Below are positions 54,177 through 62,099 of a stretch of 64,000 nt of DNA, in pieces. Source of the DNA: Ignavibacteria bacterium UBA2333 (GTDB lineage Bacteria; Bacteroidota; Ignavibacteria; Kapaibacteriales; Kapaibacteriaceae); assembly GCA_002344895.1 (NCBI GenBank), contig DDUR01000034.1, positions 180,206 through 244,205 on the forward strand. The letters are read 5' to 3'. Both the position numbers and the translations under genes were made by a program. The notes under the pieces were generated by a model. That model did no database searches and was not told where the DNA came from. It saw nothing but the letters and a program-made list of their open reading frames with translations. Within the stretch, counting starts at the first letter, position 1. Each line of letters begins with the position of its first letter.

Positions 54177-54893
54177 ATGGAAACAACATCACTGGAAACA
54201 GCAATACAGCGTGAGGCTTCTGTCCTTGAAGAACTTCTCGATGGTCAACTCGTTGGCGACCGTCGTGTGTTTATGAAGAAGGGATCACTCGCTGCTGCAG
54301 CAATGGCCATGGCGGCAACGTGGTTTGCCTCTGTTACACGTACGAAGGCACAGACAACGGCAAAGTCTGACCTTGAGATGTTAACGGAATCGTTTACACT
54401 TGAACAGCAGGCTGTCAACACCTACAATGCTGCTGCCGCCCTTCGTGATTCCTCAGGTGCGCCCTTGGTAGACGGAGCGGTGCTGAGTGTTGCCGTTGCC
54501 TTTATTGGTGATCACACGACACATGCGGCCCGATTCCGAGACGTCATTGTTCAGCTTGGCGGAACGGTGCCAGCGAATACAACTGCAACCACACTTGATG
54601 CTTTCCCGCCAGGGCCAAACTCACAGTTAACGTCGTTGCCAGGAATACTTCGTTATGCCCTTGCCGTTGAAATCTTCGCAGCGAAACTTTGGTATCAATA
54701 TGCCAAGGATGCGCAAGATCTTCGTGTTCGGAGAGTGTTTGCCGACCTGGCTCCAAACGAAGCAGCACACGCAGCTATTCTAAGAGCTGCACTCAAGTTT
54801 GTTGTCGGCACGTCAACTGATCACGACAACTCAAATCCTGGTAAGGCCGTTGTTCCGTTTACGCAACTGAGTTTTGATTCGCCGGTGTTCTAA
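54177..54893 (+). CDS. exported ferritin-like domain protein (2)
   Basis: This 238-residue paralogue of the preceding gene starts at ATG 54177 after a TAAGGAG site. It has the Tat-like signal DRRVFMKKGSLAAAAMAMAA ending near TKAQ, without a lipobox. The ligand pattern is conserved: SFTLEQQAVNTYNAA, FIGDHTTHAARFRDV, ALAVEIFAAKLWYQ and NEAAHAAILRAAL. The two products share helix order and signal layout but differ in loops, consistent with an old duplication. A terminator follows 68 bases on. One copy may be lipid-anchored and the other soluble in the periplasm. Confidence 0.88.
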   Translation: METTSLETAIQREASVLEELLDGQLVGDRRVFMKKGSLAAAAMAMAATWFASVTRTKAQTTAKSDLEMLTESFTLEQQAVNTYNAAAALRDSSGAPLVDGAVLSVAVAFIGDHTTHAARFRDVIVQLGGTVPANTTATTLDAFPPGPNSQLTSLPGILRYALAVEIFAAKLWYQYAKDAQDLRVRRVFADLAPNEAAHAAILRAALKFVVGTSTDHDNSNPGKAVVPFTQLSFDSPVF

Positions 54894-54960
54894 CCCAACG
54901 TCACCACCTACAGAACAAGTATCGGCACCACCAACAGCTGGGCACTACGAGGTAAAACGG

Positions 54961-54996
54961 AAAAAGGGGAGGGAGCGATGAGCTCCTTCCCCTTTT
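54961..54996 (+). terminator. bidirectional terminator after the ferritin-like genes
   Basis: Stem AAAAGGGGAGGGAGC/GCTCCTTCCCCTTTT (one G-T pair) with a GATGA loop; T-run on the plus strand and, in the other direction, TTTTT after the stem. It serves the ferritin-like operon and the convergent rpmG. Confidence 0.93.
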
Positions 54997-55026
54997 CGTA
55001 AGCGTCAACTACAACAGCAGAAATGC

Positions 55027-55206
55027 TTAGCGCACTTCCTTATGTACTGTATGTCGGCGAAGGAACGGATTGTACTTCTTGAGTTCAAGACGTTCCGTTG
55101 TGTTCTGTTTATTCTTCATCGTCGTGTAACGCGATGCCGGCTTGCCTTCTTTTTTGGCTTCCGTGCACTCGAGCGTAACAATGACGCGCGCGCCCTTCTT
55201 TGCCAT
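55027..55206 (-). CDS. rpmG: 50S ribosomal protein L33
   Basis: This is a short protein of 59 residues: [20 protein letters not shown], then [20 protein letters not shown], then [17 protein letters not shown]. This is the full-length L33 pattern. The CxxC pairs of zinc-binding L33 are missing (only one Cys remains), so this is the zinc-independent form. ATG 55206 follows an AGGAG site, and a TTTG-N20-TATCTTCG promoter lies upstream. The gene stands alone between two convergent or divergent neighbours. Confidence 0.96.
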   Translation of the reverse strand: MAKKGARVIVTLECTEAKKEGKPASRYTTMKNKQNTTERLELKKYNPFLRRHTVHKEVR

Positions 55207-55249
55207 GTCGCTGACTCCTGATTCGATTCGTTGGCGTTTGTAAGAACGA

Positions 55250-55281
55250 CGAAGATACGGTGATAACTCCGTTTCTCCAAA
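55250..55281 (-). promoter_or_regulatory. rpmG promoter, TTTG-N20-TATCTTCG
   Basis: On the minus strand TTTG (55281-55278) is followed after 20 bases by TATCTTCG (55257-55250). Both elements match the Bacteroidota -33/-7 pair, with one mismatch in the -7 box, 43 bases before the rpmG start. Confidence 0.65.
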
Positions 55282-55307
55282 TCACTTCCGTACATCACCT
55301 CTGATTT

Positions 55308-57743
55308 TTACGACTTCCGCTTCTTCTGTTTTGAAGGGGGCGAAACGGGCTTCTTCGCGGGGCGGAATGCCACGGGAAGAGCTTTTTCGATGTGATCAAC
55401 AAAGACGATCTCCAGGCCCTTCGTCACGGCAGGTGGCAGCTCCGTCACATCACGTCGGTTCGCTTCAGGAACGAGGACGGTACGAATTCCCATACGCCCG
55501 GCGGCCAAGAGTTTTTCGTTAAGGCCGCCAATGGGCAGGACATTCCCACGAAGGGTTACCTCACCCGTCATTGCCAGGTCGCCGCGAAGAGGTTTACCGG
55601 AAGCAGCCGATAGGAGGGCAAGAGTCATTGTGATTCCCGCAGATGGGCCATCCTTGGGAATAGCACCTTCCGGAACGTGAACGTGAATCTCACGGCCTTT
55701 GGCGAAATCGGGATCGAGTCCAAACGTGGCAAAATTGGCGCGTAAGTAACTCAGGGCGGCCATGGCCGATTCCTTCATAACGTCACCAAGTTTACCGGTT
55801 AACGTGAGCTTTTCTGCACCCGGCATAATCGTGACCTCAACAGGCAGCGTATCACCGCCCATAGAGGTCCAGGCCAGACCTGTTGCTACACCAACCTTAT
55901 CTGATACCTCGGGTGCACGTTCCTTAAACTTTGGTGCCTTGAGAAATCCTTCAACCGTAGCTCCATCTACCGTCCAGGTCTTTGCCTTCGGACGTTTTGA
56001 AGTTGCCTGTTCCGAGACGATACGCATGGCAAGTTTGCGCATTACGGAGGCGATTTCTCGTTCAAGATTACGCACGCCTGCTTCACGTGTGTATTCTCGC
56101 ACGATCTTACGAAGGGCGTCGTCGGTAAACTTTACCTTGTAGTCCTTCAGACCATGACGCTCAAGAAGTTTAGGAAGAATGTGACGTTTAGCTATCTCAA
56201 CCTTGTCGGGCTCAAGATAGGACGACAGTTCAATGGTCTCAAGTCGGTCAAGCAGTGGTCCAGGAATGTCATACTTCACGTTTGCCGTGGCGATAAACAG
56301 AACATTTGAGAGATCGTAGTCAACTTCCAGATAATGGTCGTTAAACGCCGAGTTCTGTTCTGGATCAAGCACTTCGAGCAGGGCAGATGATGGATCTCCG
56401 CGGAAGTCCATGGACATTTTGTCGATCTCATCAAGCAGGATGACCGGATTTGTGCTTCCGGCGCGTTTCATCGCCTGAATAATCTTACCGGGCATAGCAC
56501 CGATGTAGGTACGGCGGTGACCGCGAATTTCTGCTTCATCACGTACGCCACCGAGGGAGATACGGACAAAGTTGCGGCCAAGGGCACGTGCGATGGACTT
56601 TGCAAGCGACGTCTTACCAACGCCTGGAGGACCTGTTAGACAGAGGATTTGGCCACGAATGGATCCTACGAGATTCAGAACGCTGATATACTCGAGGATT
56701 CGCTCCTTCGGTTTCTCAAGATCATAGTGATCTTCATCAAGGATGCGACGAACGTGGTCAACCTTAAGATTGTCGTCCGTGCGTTTTGTCCATGGTAGGG
56801 CAGCCACAACTTCGAGCCACGTCCGATTCACACTGAATTCAGGAGACATCGACGACGACTTTTTTAGACGCTCGAACTCCTCGTAGACACGTGTACGCAC
56901 GGCTTCGGGAAGCCCTGCCTGGTCGAGCGATTCTTTGAGAGGACCGAGTTCCGGACCGCCGTCATCATCATCACCCAGTTCCTTTTGTAGGGCCCGGATC
57001 TGCTCCTGAATGAAGTACTTGCGTTGTGATTTCTGGATCTGATCCTGAACCTTTGTATCAATCTCTTGTTCGAGACGAAGAAGTTCGAGTTCGCCGGTTA
57101 GAAGACGAATTAGCTCATAGTACTGCGCGTGAGGTTGTGTTTCAGTGAGGATCGTCTGTTTTGCTTCAACCTTCTGCGAAACGTTTGCGGCGGCATAGTA
57201 CAGCTTCCGCATTGGATCGTCGATATTCTCAAACGCTCCAAGTACTTCGGGTGGAAGATTGCGGTTCACCTTCACATACTCTTCGAAGAGTTCTGAGGCA
57301 GTACGAACCAGTGCCTTTAACGTCCGATCACGGTCGGACGTCTTGGCTGTAATCGTCTGCACCTTTGCTTCGATAAAAGGTGTTGTACGTGTTGTTGACA
57401 CAATCTTCGCCTGCATCATACCCTCAACGAGGACCTTCAGTAGGTTATTCGGAAGGCGAAGGATCTGCAGGATTTTTGCAACCGTGCCATGTTCATGAAG
57501 ATCGTCAACTGACGGATCCTCAAGTGTAGCGTCACGCTGGGAAACCAGCATGATATACTTCTCCCGCTCAAGAGCCTCGGCTACGGCCTTCAGCGAACTT
57601 GACCGTCCGATAAGGACAGGGAAGATCATGTGTGGATAAATGACGATGTCGCGAAGAGGTAGAACAGGCATCGTTTGCGGAATCGCTGTGCCGCGTTTGC
57701 CCGCCTCTTCAATCGTCGAAAGAACGTCTTCAGTAGTTGCCAT
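55308..57743 (-). CDS. lon: ATP-dependent Lon protease
   Basis: Lon is the cytoplasmic AAA+ Ser-Lys protease that removes damaged and regulatory proteins. From ATG 57743 the product is 811 residues. It has the N-terminal substrate domain (MPVLPLRDIVIYPHMIFPVL), a coiled coil, the Walker A motif LTGPPGVGKTSLAKSIARAL, and Walker B in NPVILLDEIDKMSMDFRGDP. The protease domain has the catalytic Ser in IPKDGPSAGITMTLAL (near residue 701) and Lys in GGLNEKLLAAGRMG. The tail is basic (KPVSPPSKQKKRKS). The upstream frame to 57815 overlaps the infC promoter region and is not counted. Confidence 0.97.
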   Translation of the reverse strand: MATTEDVLSTIEEAGKRGTAIPQTMPVLPLRDIVIYPHMIFPVLIGRSSSLKAVAEALEREKYIMLVSQRDATLEDPSVDDLHEHGTVAKILQILRLPNNLLKVLVEGMMQAKIVSTTRTTPFIEAKVQTITAKTSDRDRTLKALVRTASELFEEYVKVNRNLPPEVLGAFENIDDPMRKLYYAAANVSQKVEAKQTILTETQPHAQYYELIRLLTGELELLRLEQEIDTKVQDQIQKSQRKYFIQEQIRALQKELGDDDDGGPELGPLKESLDQAGLPEAVRTRVYEEFERLKKSSSMSPEFSVNRTWLEVVAALPWTKRTDDNLKVDHVRRILDEDHYDLEKPKERILEYISVLNLVGSIRGQILCLTGPPGVGKTSLAKSIARALGRNFVRISLGGVRDEAEIRGHRRTYIGAMPGKIIQAMKRAGSTNPVILLDEIDKMSMDFRGDPSSALLEVLDPEQNSAFNDHYLEVDYDLSNVLFIATANVKYDIPGPLLDRLETIELSSYLEPDKVEIAKRHILPKLLERHGLKDYKVKFTDDALRKIVREYTREAGVRNLEREIASVMRKLAMRIVSEQATSKRPKAKTWTVDGATVEGFLKAPKFKERAPEVSDKVGVATGLAWTSMGGDTLPVEVTIMPGAEKLTLTGKLGDVMKESAMAALSYLRANFATFGLDPDFAKGREIHVHVPEGAIPKDGPSAGITMTLALLSAASGKPLRGDLAMTGEVTLRGNVLPIGGLNEKLLAAGRMGIRTVLVPEANRRDVTELPPAVTKGLEIVFVDHIEKALPVAFRPAKKPVSPPSKQKKRKS

Positions 57744-57807
57744 GGAGCGCGTTGACGGACAAGAAAGGAAGAAATTACGAAGGCCATTTCTAACCCATTG
57801 CCTGCCA

Positions 57808-57838
57808 TTGCACATACGACGTATGTGTCGTATCTTTG
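57808..57838 (+). promoter_or_regulatory. infC operon promoter, TTG-N20-TATCTTTG
   Basis: TTG at 57808-57810 and TATCTTTG at 57831-57838 match the Bacteroidota -33/-7 pair with ideal spacing. Transcription from about 57843 would exclude the in-frame ATG at 57823 and supports a later, non-ATG start of infC. Confidence 0.75.
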
Positions 57839-57882
57839 CCCACTTCGGATCAGTCCATCATCCACTACGCTCGAAGGAACGC

Positions 57883-58689
57883 TTGAGGCGCCCCAACAAT
57901 CCGTACAATACTCCGCGACCGGAGAACCAGCGAAAGCAAAAGATCAACGACGAAATCACAGCAAATGAGCTTCGAGTTGTCGATGCATCAGGTGGTCAGT
58001 TAGGAATACTCACACGACGTGAAGCATTGCGTATCGCACAAGAACGAGAACTTGATCTTGTTGAGATTGCGCCGCAAGCAAAACCACCCGTAGCCAAGAT
58101 CATTGATTACGGAAAGTTTGTCTACGAGCAACAAAAGCGTGAGAAGGAGCAGAAGAAGGCACAGGTGCATTCGCTGCTCAAGGAGATCCGATTTCGAGCA
58201 GGTACGGACACGCATGACGTGGACTTTAAGACACGACATGCGCGCGAGTTTCTGGAAGAAGGACATAAGGTCAAGGCAACGGTCCTGTTTCGCGGTCGCG
58301 AAATTGTCCACCAGGAGTTTGGACATGCCTTGTTAAATCGCTTTATCGAAGCACTTGCCGACATCTCAAAAATTGATCAGGGCGTAAAGATGGAAGGCCG
58401 GATGTTATCCGTCACCATTGCACCTGACGCGAAAAAGGTAGCGGCAAAGAAGAAGGCTGAGAAGAAGCAAGAGGCACAGTCAAAGCCGAAGGTTGGTAAG
58501 GATGGGAAAGATGCCCAAACCAAACCAGCAGAGGACGCGGCTGATGACATTGCTGACGACATTTCAGATGTTGACACTCTTGAGATCGAAACAGATCTTG
58601 TTGAGGCAGGGAATTCAACGGTTGAACTTGGTGATTCTCCTGCAGCGTCAGAGTCTGACGACGCAACGTCCGAATCGACAGCATCCTAA
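57883..58689 (+). CDS. infC: translation initiation factor IF-3 with long acidic tail
   Basis: IF-3 binds the 30S subunit and checks start-codon pairing. The core reads KINDEITANELRVVDASGGQ, LDLVEIAPQAKPPVAKIIDY (N domain and linker), then the C domain (VHSLLKEIRFRAGTDTHDVD; VLFRGREIVHQEFGHALLNR). After about residue 187 an unusual extension follows, first Lys/Ala-rich (KKVAAKKKAEKK), then acidic (DDIADDISDVDTLEIETD), about 80 residues. No ATG fits after the promoter. TTG 57883 follows AAGGA, giving 268 residues; IF-3 genes often use rare start codons. rpmI and rplT follow in the classic order. Confidence 0.93.
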   Translation: MRRPNNPYNTPRPENQRKQKINDEITANELRVVDASGGQLGILTRREALRIAQERELDLVEIAPQAKPPVAKIIDYGKFVYEQQKREKEQKKAQVHSLLKEIRFRAGTDTHDVDFKTRHAREFLEEGHKVKATVLFRGREIVHQEFGHALLNRFIEALADISKIDQGVKMEGRMLSVTIAPDAKKVAAKKKAEKKQEAQSKPKVGKDGKDAQTKPAEDAADDIADDISDVDTLEIETDLVEAGNSTVELGDSPAASESDDATSESTAS

Positions 58690-58734
58690 CACAACACACA
58701 ATCGAAATCAATCACGCCAACGAACGGAGTAATC

Positions 58735-58932
58735 ATGCCGAAGATGAAGACCAATAGTGGAGCGAAAAAGCGCTTCAAGGTCACAGGCAGCGGTCAGATC
58801 AAGCGCCAGAAGGCCAACCGCAGCCACATTCTTACGAGCAAGTCCCGTAAGCGCAAGCGTCAGCTCCGGAACGACATCCTTGTCCACCCGGCAGATTTGA
58901 ACAACGTGCTTCACGCTCTTGCCATGCGCTAA
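58735..58932 (+). CDS. rpmI: 50S ribosomal protein L35
   Basis: This 65-residue basic protein has the L35 pattern [20 protein letters not shown] and [25 protein letters not shown] site precedes the ATG. It is the middle gene of infC-rpmI-rplT. Confidence 0.97.
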   Translation: MPKMKTNSGAKKRFKVTGSGQIKRQKANRSHILTSKSRKRKRQLRNDILVHPADLNNVLHALAMR

Positions 58933-59008
58933 GGCGCGCAAAACGTTTTTTTTCACGGTCCGATCGGGGCGATCGCTCTCCCGACGACCACATCCATAGG
59001 AGGTTCCT

Positions 59009-59359
59009 ATGCCAAGAGCGACCAACAAGGCGGCGGCCCATAACCGCAAAAAGAAATACTATAAGCTTGCCAAAGGCTATTGGGGTGCCCGCTCCAAGGT
59101 GTGGACAATTGTTAAGCACCACGTTGAGAAGGGCCTTCAGTATGCCTACCGTGACCGTCGCGCCAAGAAGCGCACGTTCCGCTCACTGTGGATTGTCCGT
59201 ATCAACGCCGGTGCTCGTGCCAATGGCACAACGTACTCACGTCTGATGCACAGCTTAAAGCTTGCAAACATTACGATTAACCGGAAGATTCTTGCAGATC
59301 TTGCGATGAATCATCCGCAAACGTTTGCAACGCTCGTCCAGCAAGTGAAGCGCGGTTAA
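59009..59359 (+). CDS. rplT: 50S ribosomal protein L20
   Basis: This 116-residue protein starts MPRATNKAAAHNRKKKYYKL and continues with AKGYWGARSKVWTIVKHHVE and RDRRAKKRTFRSLWIVRINA, all diagnostic for L20. A strong AGGAGGT site precedes the start. L20 organises early 50S assembly and in other bacteria represses its own operon through mRNA binding; the 76-base gap after rpmI could hold such a site, but I see no conserved structure I can name. A terminator follows. Confidence 0.97.
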   Translation: MPRATNKAAAHNRKKKYYKLAKGYWGARSKVWTIVKHHVEKGLQYAYRDRRAKKRTFRSLWIVRINAGARANGTTYSRLMHSLKLANITINRKILADLAMNHPQTFATLVQQVKRG

Positions 59360-59385
59360 GAACACGACGCACAGCGATTATTTTG

Positions 59386-59423
59386 AACGGCGGAGAGATT
59401 ATGTCTCTCCGCCGTTGTTGTTT
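59386..59423 (+). terminator. terminator of the infC-rpmI-rplT operon
   Basis: A perfect 13-bp stem AACGGCGGAGAGA/TCTCTCCGCCGTT has a 5-base loop and is followed by the T-rich GTTGTTT. Confidence 0.92.
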
Positions 59424-59523
59424 CAAATGTCGATGTACGTTTGTATCGTATCATTGATTATCGAAACGTGATGTCTGCATGTAGGTCAGATAGTGTAACG
59501 TAGGATAGTCACTGAGTTAATCA

Positions 59524-59556
59524 TTGTAACTCTTGTTTTTTCTCTCCGTACTTTTG
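59524..59556 (+). promoter_or_regulatory. promoter TTG-N22-TACTTTTG before the ABC-F gene
   Basis: TTG (59524-59526) and TACTTTTG (59549-59556) match the -33/-7 pair. The 118-base leader to the ABC-F start contains two tiny frames: ATG-TAT-ACC-TAC-TCC-ACG-AAT-TGA at 59573-59596 and ATG-AAC-AAC-GCC-TGA at 59625-59639. The 251 bases from the rplT terminator to the ABC-F start hold nothing else I can identify. Confidence 0.6.
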
Positions 59557-59674
59557 CCCGCCTTCAACGAGGATGTATACCTACTCCACGAATTGAAGGA
59601 TTCTCTCCACCAATACAATCGACAATGAACAACGCCTGAGAAATCGATTCCTTTCACCGATTCCAGGACTTGGT

Positions 59675-61031
59675 ATGTTCATTACGTTTGATGGAGTCTC
59701 GTACGCATACGACGATCCATACACCCCCGTCTTTTCAGACGTTAACCTCACATTCGATGCCTCTCACCGATGTGCACTCGTTGGTGCAAATGGGCGTGGG
59801 AAGTCTACACTCCTAAAGCTCCTTTCAGGTCAGCTTCAGCCGTCGAGCGGTTCTATTGTACGGCATGGTTCTGCAAACCTGCTTCCGCAGATTATTGACG
59901 ATGTCTATCGAACAATGATCGAAGTGCAGTTAGACGTTGCTGGGCCGTACCGAGATCTTGAGAAGTTGATGGAGTTGTGCCTGTCACGCGGGGCGGACTT
60001 TGACATCGAACGGTGGGCCGATGTCCATGAACGTTATCAACTGCTTCATGGCTACAGCATACGGCAGATCCTCCGGGAGCGGAGTGAGAAACTCGGGTTG
60101 ACAGTGGACATGGAAGATCGCCCCTTTTGCTCCTTATCAGGAGGTGAACAACAAAGGGCTCTGCTTGCCGCTGTTGATGCTGCTCCGGCAACGTGGGCAC
60201 TGCTGGATGAGCCCACGACACATCTTGATGCTCAGAGTAAGGAGGCTGTGCTGACGTACCTCGAAAGAACGAAGACAGTGGGCCACGAAGACCGAACGTG
60301 AGAAGAATTCGGCATTTGATAGTGGGTTTGTCAGTGCCACCGCAGCGCGTCTGGTGAAGCGAGCGCTTCACGCAGAGCAACGTGCGCAAAGGGAACTCGA
60401 GGCTGCTCAACAACTCTTGGTTCAACAGGAATATGTACCACATATCACAGTGCCAGCAACTTCACCGGGAGATGAGCTTGTTCTCGAAGTGGAGAATTTG
60501 ACGATACGTCACGGCCAACGTGTAGTCGTACGTGACGTCTCGTTTGGTGTTCGTCGTGGAACCATTGTTGGGATTAGTGGCCCAAGCGGTAGTGGAAAGT
60601 CATCCATTTTCAACGCCATCGTAAACGGCGATTTCGATGACGGTCATATTCGAATACCGCGTCGTTTTCGGACATCGTATGCTCGCCAGTTTCCACAGTG
60701 GACCCATGGATCAGTGATGGAACATGTGCAACGTGTGGGTCTTGACGAACAGCAGTTCAGAGTGATGGCAGCATCGTTCGGAATACCCGGTGATGTTCTC
60801 AAGAGGCCCTTGGAGACGTATTCCTACGGTCAGCTGAAAAAGATTGAGCTCATTCCGAGTCTGCTAGAGCCGTTTGACCTTCTGCTATGGGACGAACCCT
60901 GGAACGGACTCGATGTGGTAACGGCTGCGGTGCTGAGAACAGCACTTCGCGAATCGAGGGTGACGATGTTGCTGATTGATCATGATGCCCAACGACAACG
61001 AGATCTTGCCGACGAAATCGTTGAACTTTAG
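59675..61031 (+). pseudogene. ABC-F ATPase gene broken by internal deletion and frameshift
   Basis: ABC-F proteins bind ribosomes and carry two ATPase domains on one chain. The first half (59675-60301) has Walker A (ALVGANGRGKSTLLKLL), signature (FCSLSGGEQQRALLAAVDA) and Walker B (WALLDEPTTHLDAQSKEAVL). It then shifts out of frame and stops at 60301 before the H-loop. The second half continues in another frame from about 60282 (KTEREKNSAFDSGFVSATAA, then the linker and domain 2). Domain 2 has Walker A (GISGPSGSGKSSIFNAI), an atypical signature (ETYSYGQLKKIELI), Walker B (DLLLWDEPWNGLD) and LLIDHD. About 60 residues around the first H-loop and linker start are missing. The YSYGQLKK-type signature recalls antibiotic-resistance ABC-F proteins. 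A sequence error cannot explain the lost segment by itself. Confidence 0.8.
60120..60133 (+). repeat. dispersed motif near-match GCCCCTTTTGCTCC
   Basis: One mismatch to GCCCCTTNNGCCCC, read Arg-Pro-Phe-Cys-Ser in the first half of the ABC-F gene. Confidence 0.4.
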
Positions 61032-61065
61032 GGGCGGAAGTGCTCTGCACATTGTTCTCAAACGG

Positions 61066-61072
61066 TATCTTG
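61066..61072 (+). promoter_or_regulatory. TATCTTG box 4 bases before pheS
   Basis: TATCTTG (TAnnTTG) with the spacer CGAC before ATG 61077, the same geometry as at mutS. No clear -33 element. Confidence 0.35.
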
Positions 61073-61076
61073 CGAC

Positions 61077-62099
61077 ATGACGTTACTCGACGAAATCGAA
61101 ACCCTACGAGGGATTCTGGAGCAGGATGTAGCATCGATCAAAACACAGGACGATGCAGAGCAGTTTCGCCTACGACACCTTGTGAAAAAGGGTACCGTAC
61201 AGGCATTAACGGATCGACTTCGAGACGTACCGAAGGAGGAAAAACCTCACGTCGGGAAGGTGTTAAACGAAGTTCGTACGTGGGTAAACGAAGTCTTTGC
61301 TGAAGTTCGTGAACGTGTGACAACCCGGGTGACCGGTCCTCAGATTGATCTCACACTGCCACTCCGCGGGCCAATCGGTGGATCACTACATCCGATCACA
61401 GCAACGATTGACAGAATCATCGATATCTTTTCGTCGATGGGTTTCGACGTTGCTGAAGGTCCAGATGTTGAGGACGACGGTCACAACTTCGGGAAACTCA
61501 ACTTTGCTGAGGATCATCCTGCACGTGATATGCAGGATACGTTCTTTGTTGCGTCAGACAGTCGATCGGACATCCTGCTTCGCACCCATACGTCGAGTGT
61601 ACAGGTTCGCGTCATGGAATCACAAACTCCACCGATCCGGTGTATCATGCCAGGGCGTGTGTACCGGAACGAAGCCGTGAGTTCGCGTTCTCTTGCGGAG
61701 TTCCATCAGATAGAAGGTTTGTACATCGATCGCAATGTGACCATGGCTGACCTTAAGGGTACGATTATGGCCTTTGCACGATCGTTTTATGATGCGACGG
61801 CGGAGTTTCGGTTTCGTACGTCCTACTTCCCGTTCACGGAGCCAAGCTGTGAGATTGACATGTCGTGTTTCCTCTGCAAAGGAACAGGATGTAAGGTCTG
61901 CAAACACTCTGGCTGGTTAGAGATTTGTGGCGCTGGAATGGTGCATCCTAACGTGCTCAGAAACTGTGGTATTGACCCCGACGAGTATTCTGGGTTTGCG
62001 TTTGGGTTCGGTGTAGAACGTGTTGTGATGATGCTTACGGGTATCGATGACATCCGTAAACTTTATGAGAATGACCTTCGTGTGCTCCGCCAGTTCTGA
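61077..62099 (+). CDS. pheS: phenylalanine-tRNA ligase alpha subunit
   Basis: This is the catalytic class II subunit of the alpha2-beta2 PheRS. The 340-residue product has an N-terminal coiled coil, then GPIGGSLHPITATIDRIIDI, FFVASDSRSDILLRTHTSSV, motif 2 (GRVYRNEAVSSRSLAEFHQI), a Cys-rich insert (CFLCKGTGCKVCKHSGW) and motif 3 (FGFGVERVVMML). pheT does not follow; the next gene is an ABC ATPase, so the subunits are encoded apart or pheT lies outside the window. Stop and next start share one base (TGATG). Confidence 0.96.
   Translation: MTLLDEIETLRGILEQDVASIKTQDDAEQFRLRHLVKKGTVQALTDRLRDVPKEEKPHVGKVLNEVRTWVNEVFAEVRERVTTRVTGPQIDLTLPLRGPIGGSLHPITATIDRIIDIFSSMGFDVAEGPDVEDDGHNFGKLNFAEDHPARDMQDTFFVASDSRSDILLRTHTSSVQVRVMESQTPPIRCIMPGRVYRNEAVSSRSLAEFHQIEGLYIDRNVTMADLKGTIMAFARSFYDATAEFRFRTSYFPFTEPSCEIDMSCFLCKGTGCKVCKHSGWLEICGAGMVHPNVLRNCGIDPDEYSGFAFGFGVERVVMMLTGIDDIRKLYENDLRVLRQF

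Noticed and set aside
53399..54893. Recent tandem duplication of the ferritin-like genes
   Set aside because: Ligand motifs and order agree, but the DNA and loops differ widely, so the duplication is old.
57640..57882. Extension of the infC frame back to ATG 57640
   Set aside because: It lies antisense over lon and spans the infC promoter.
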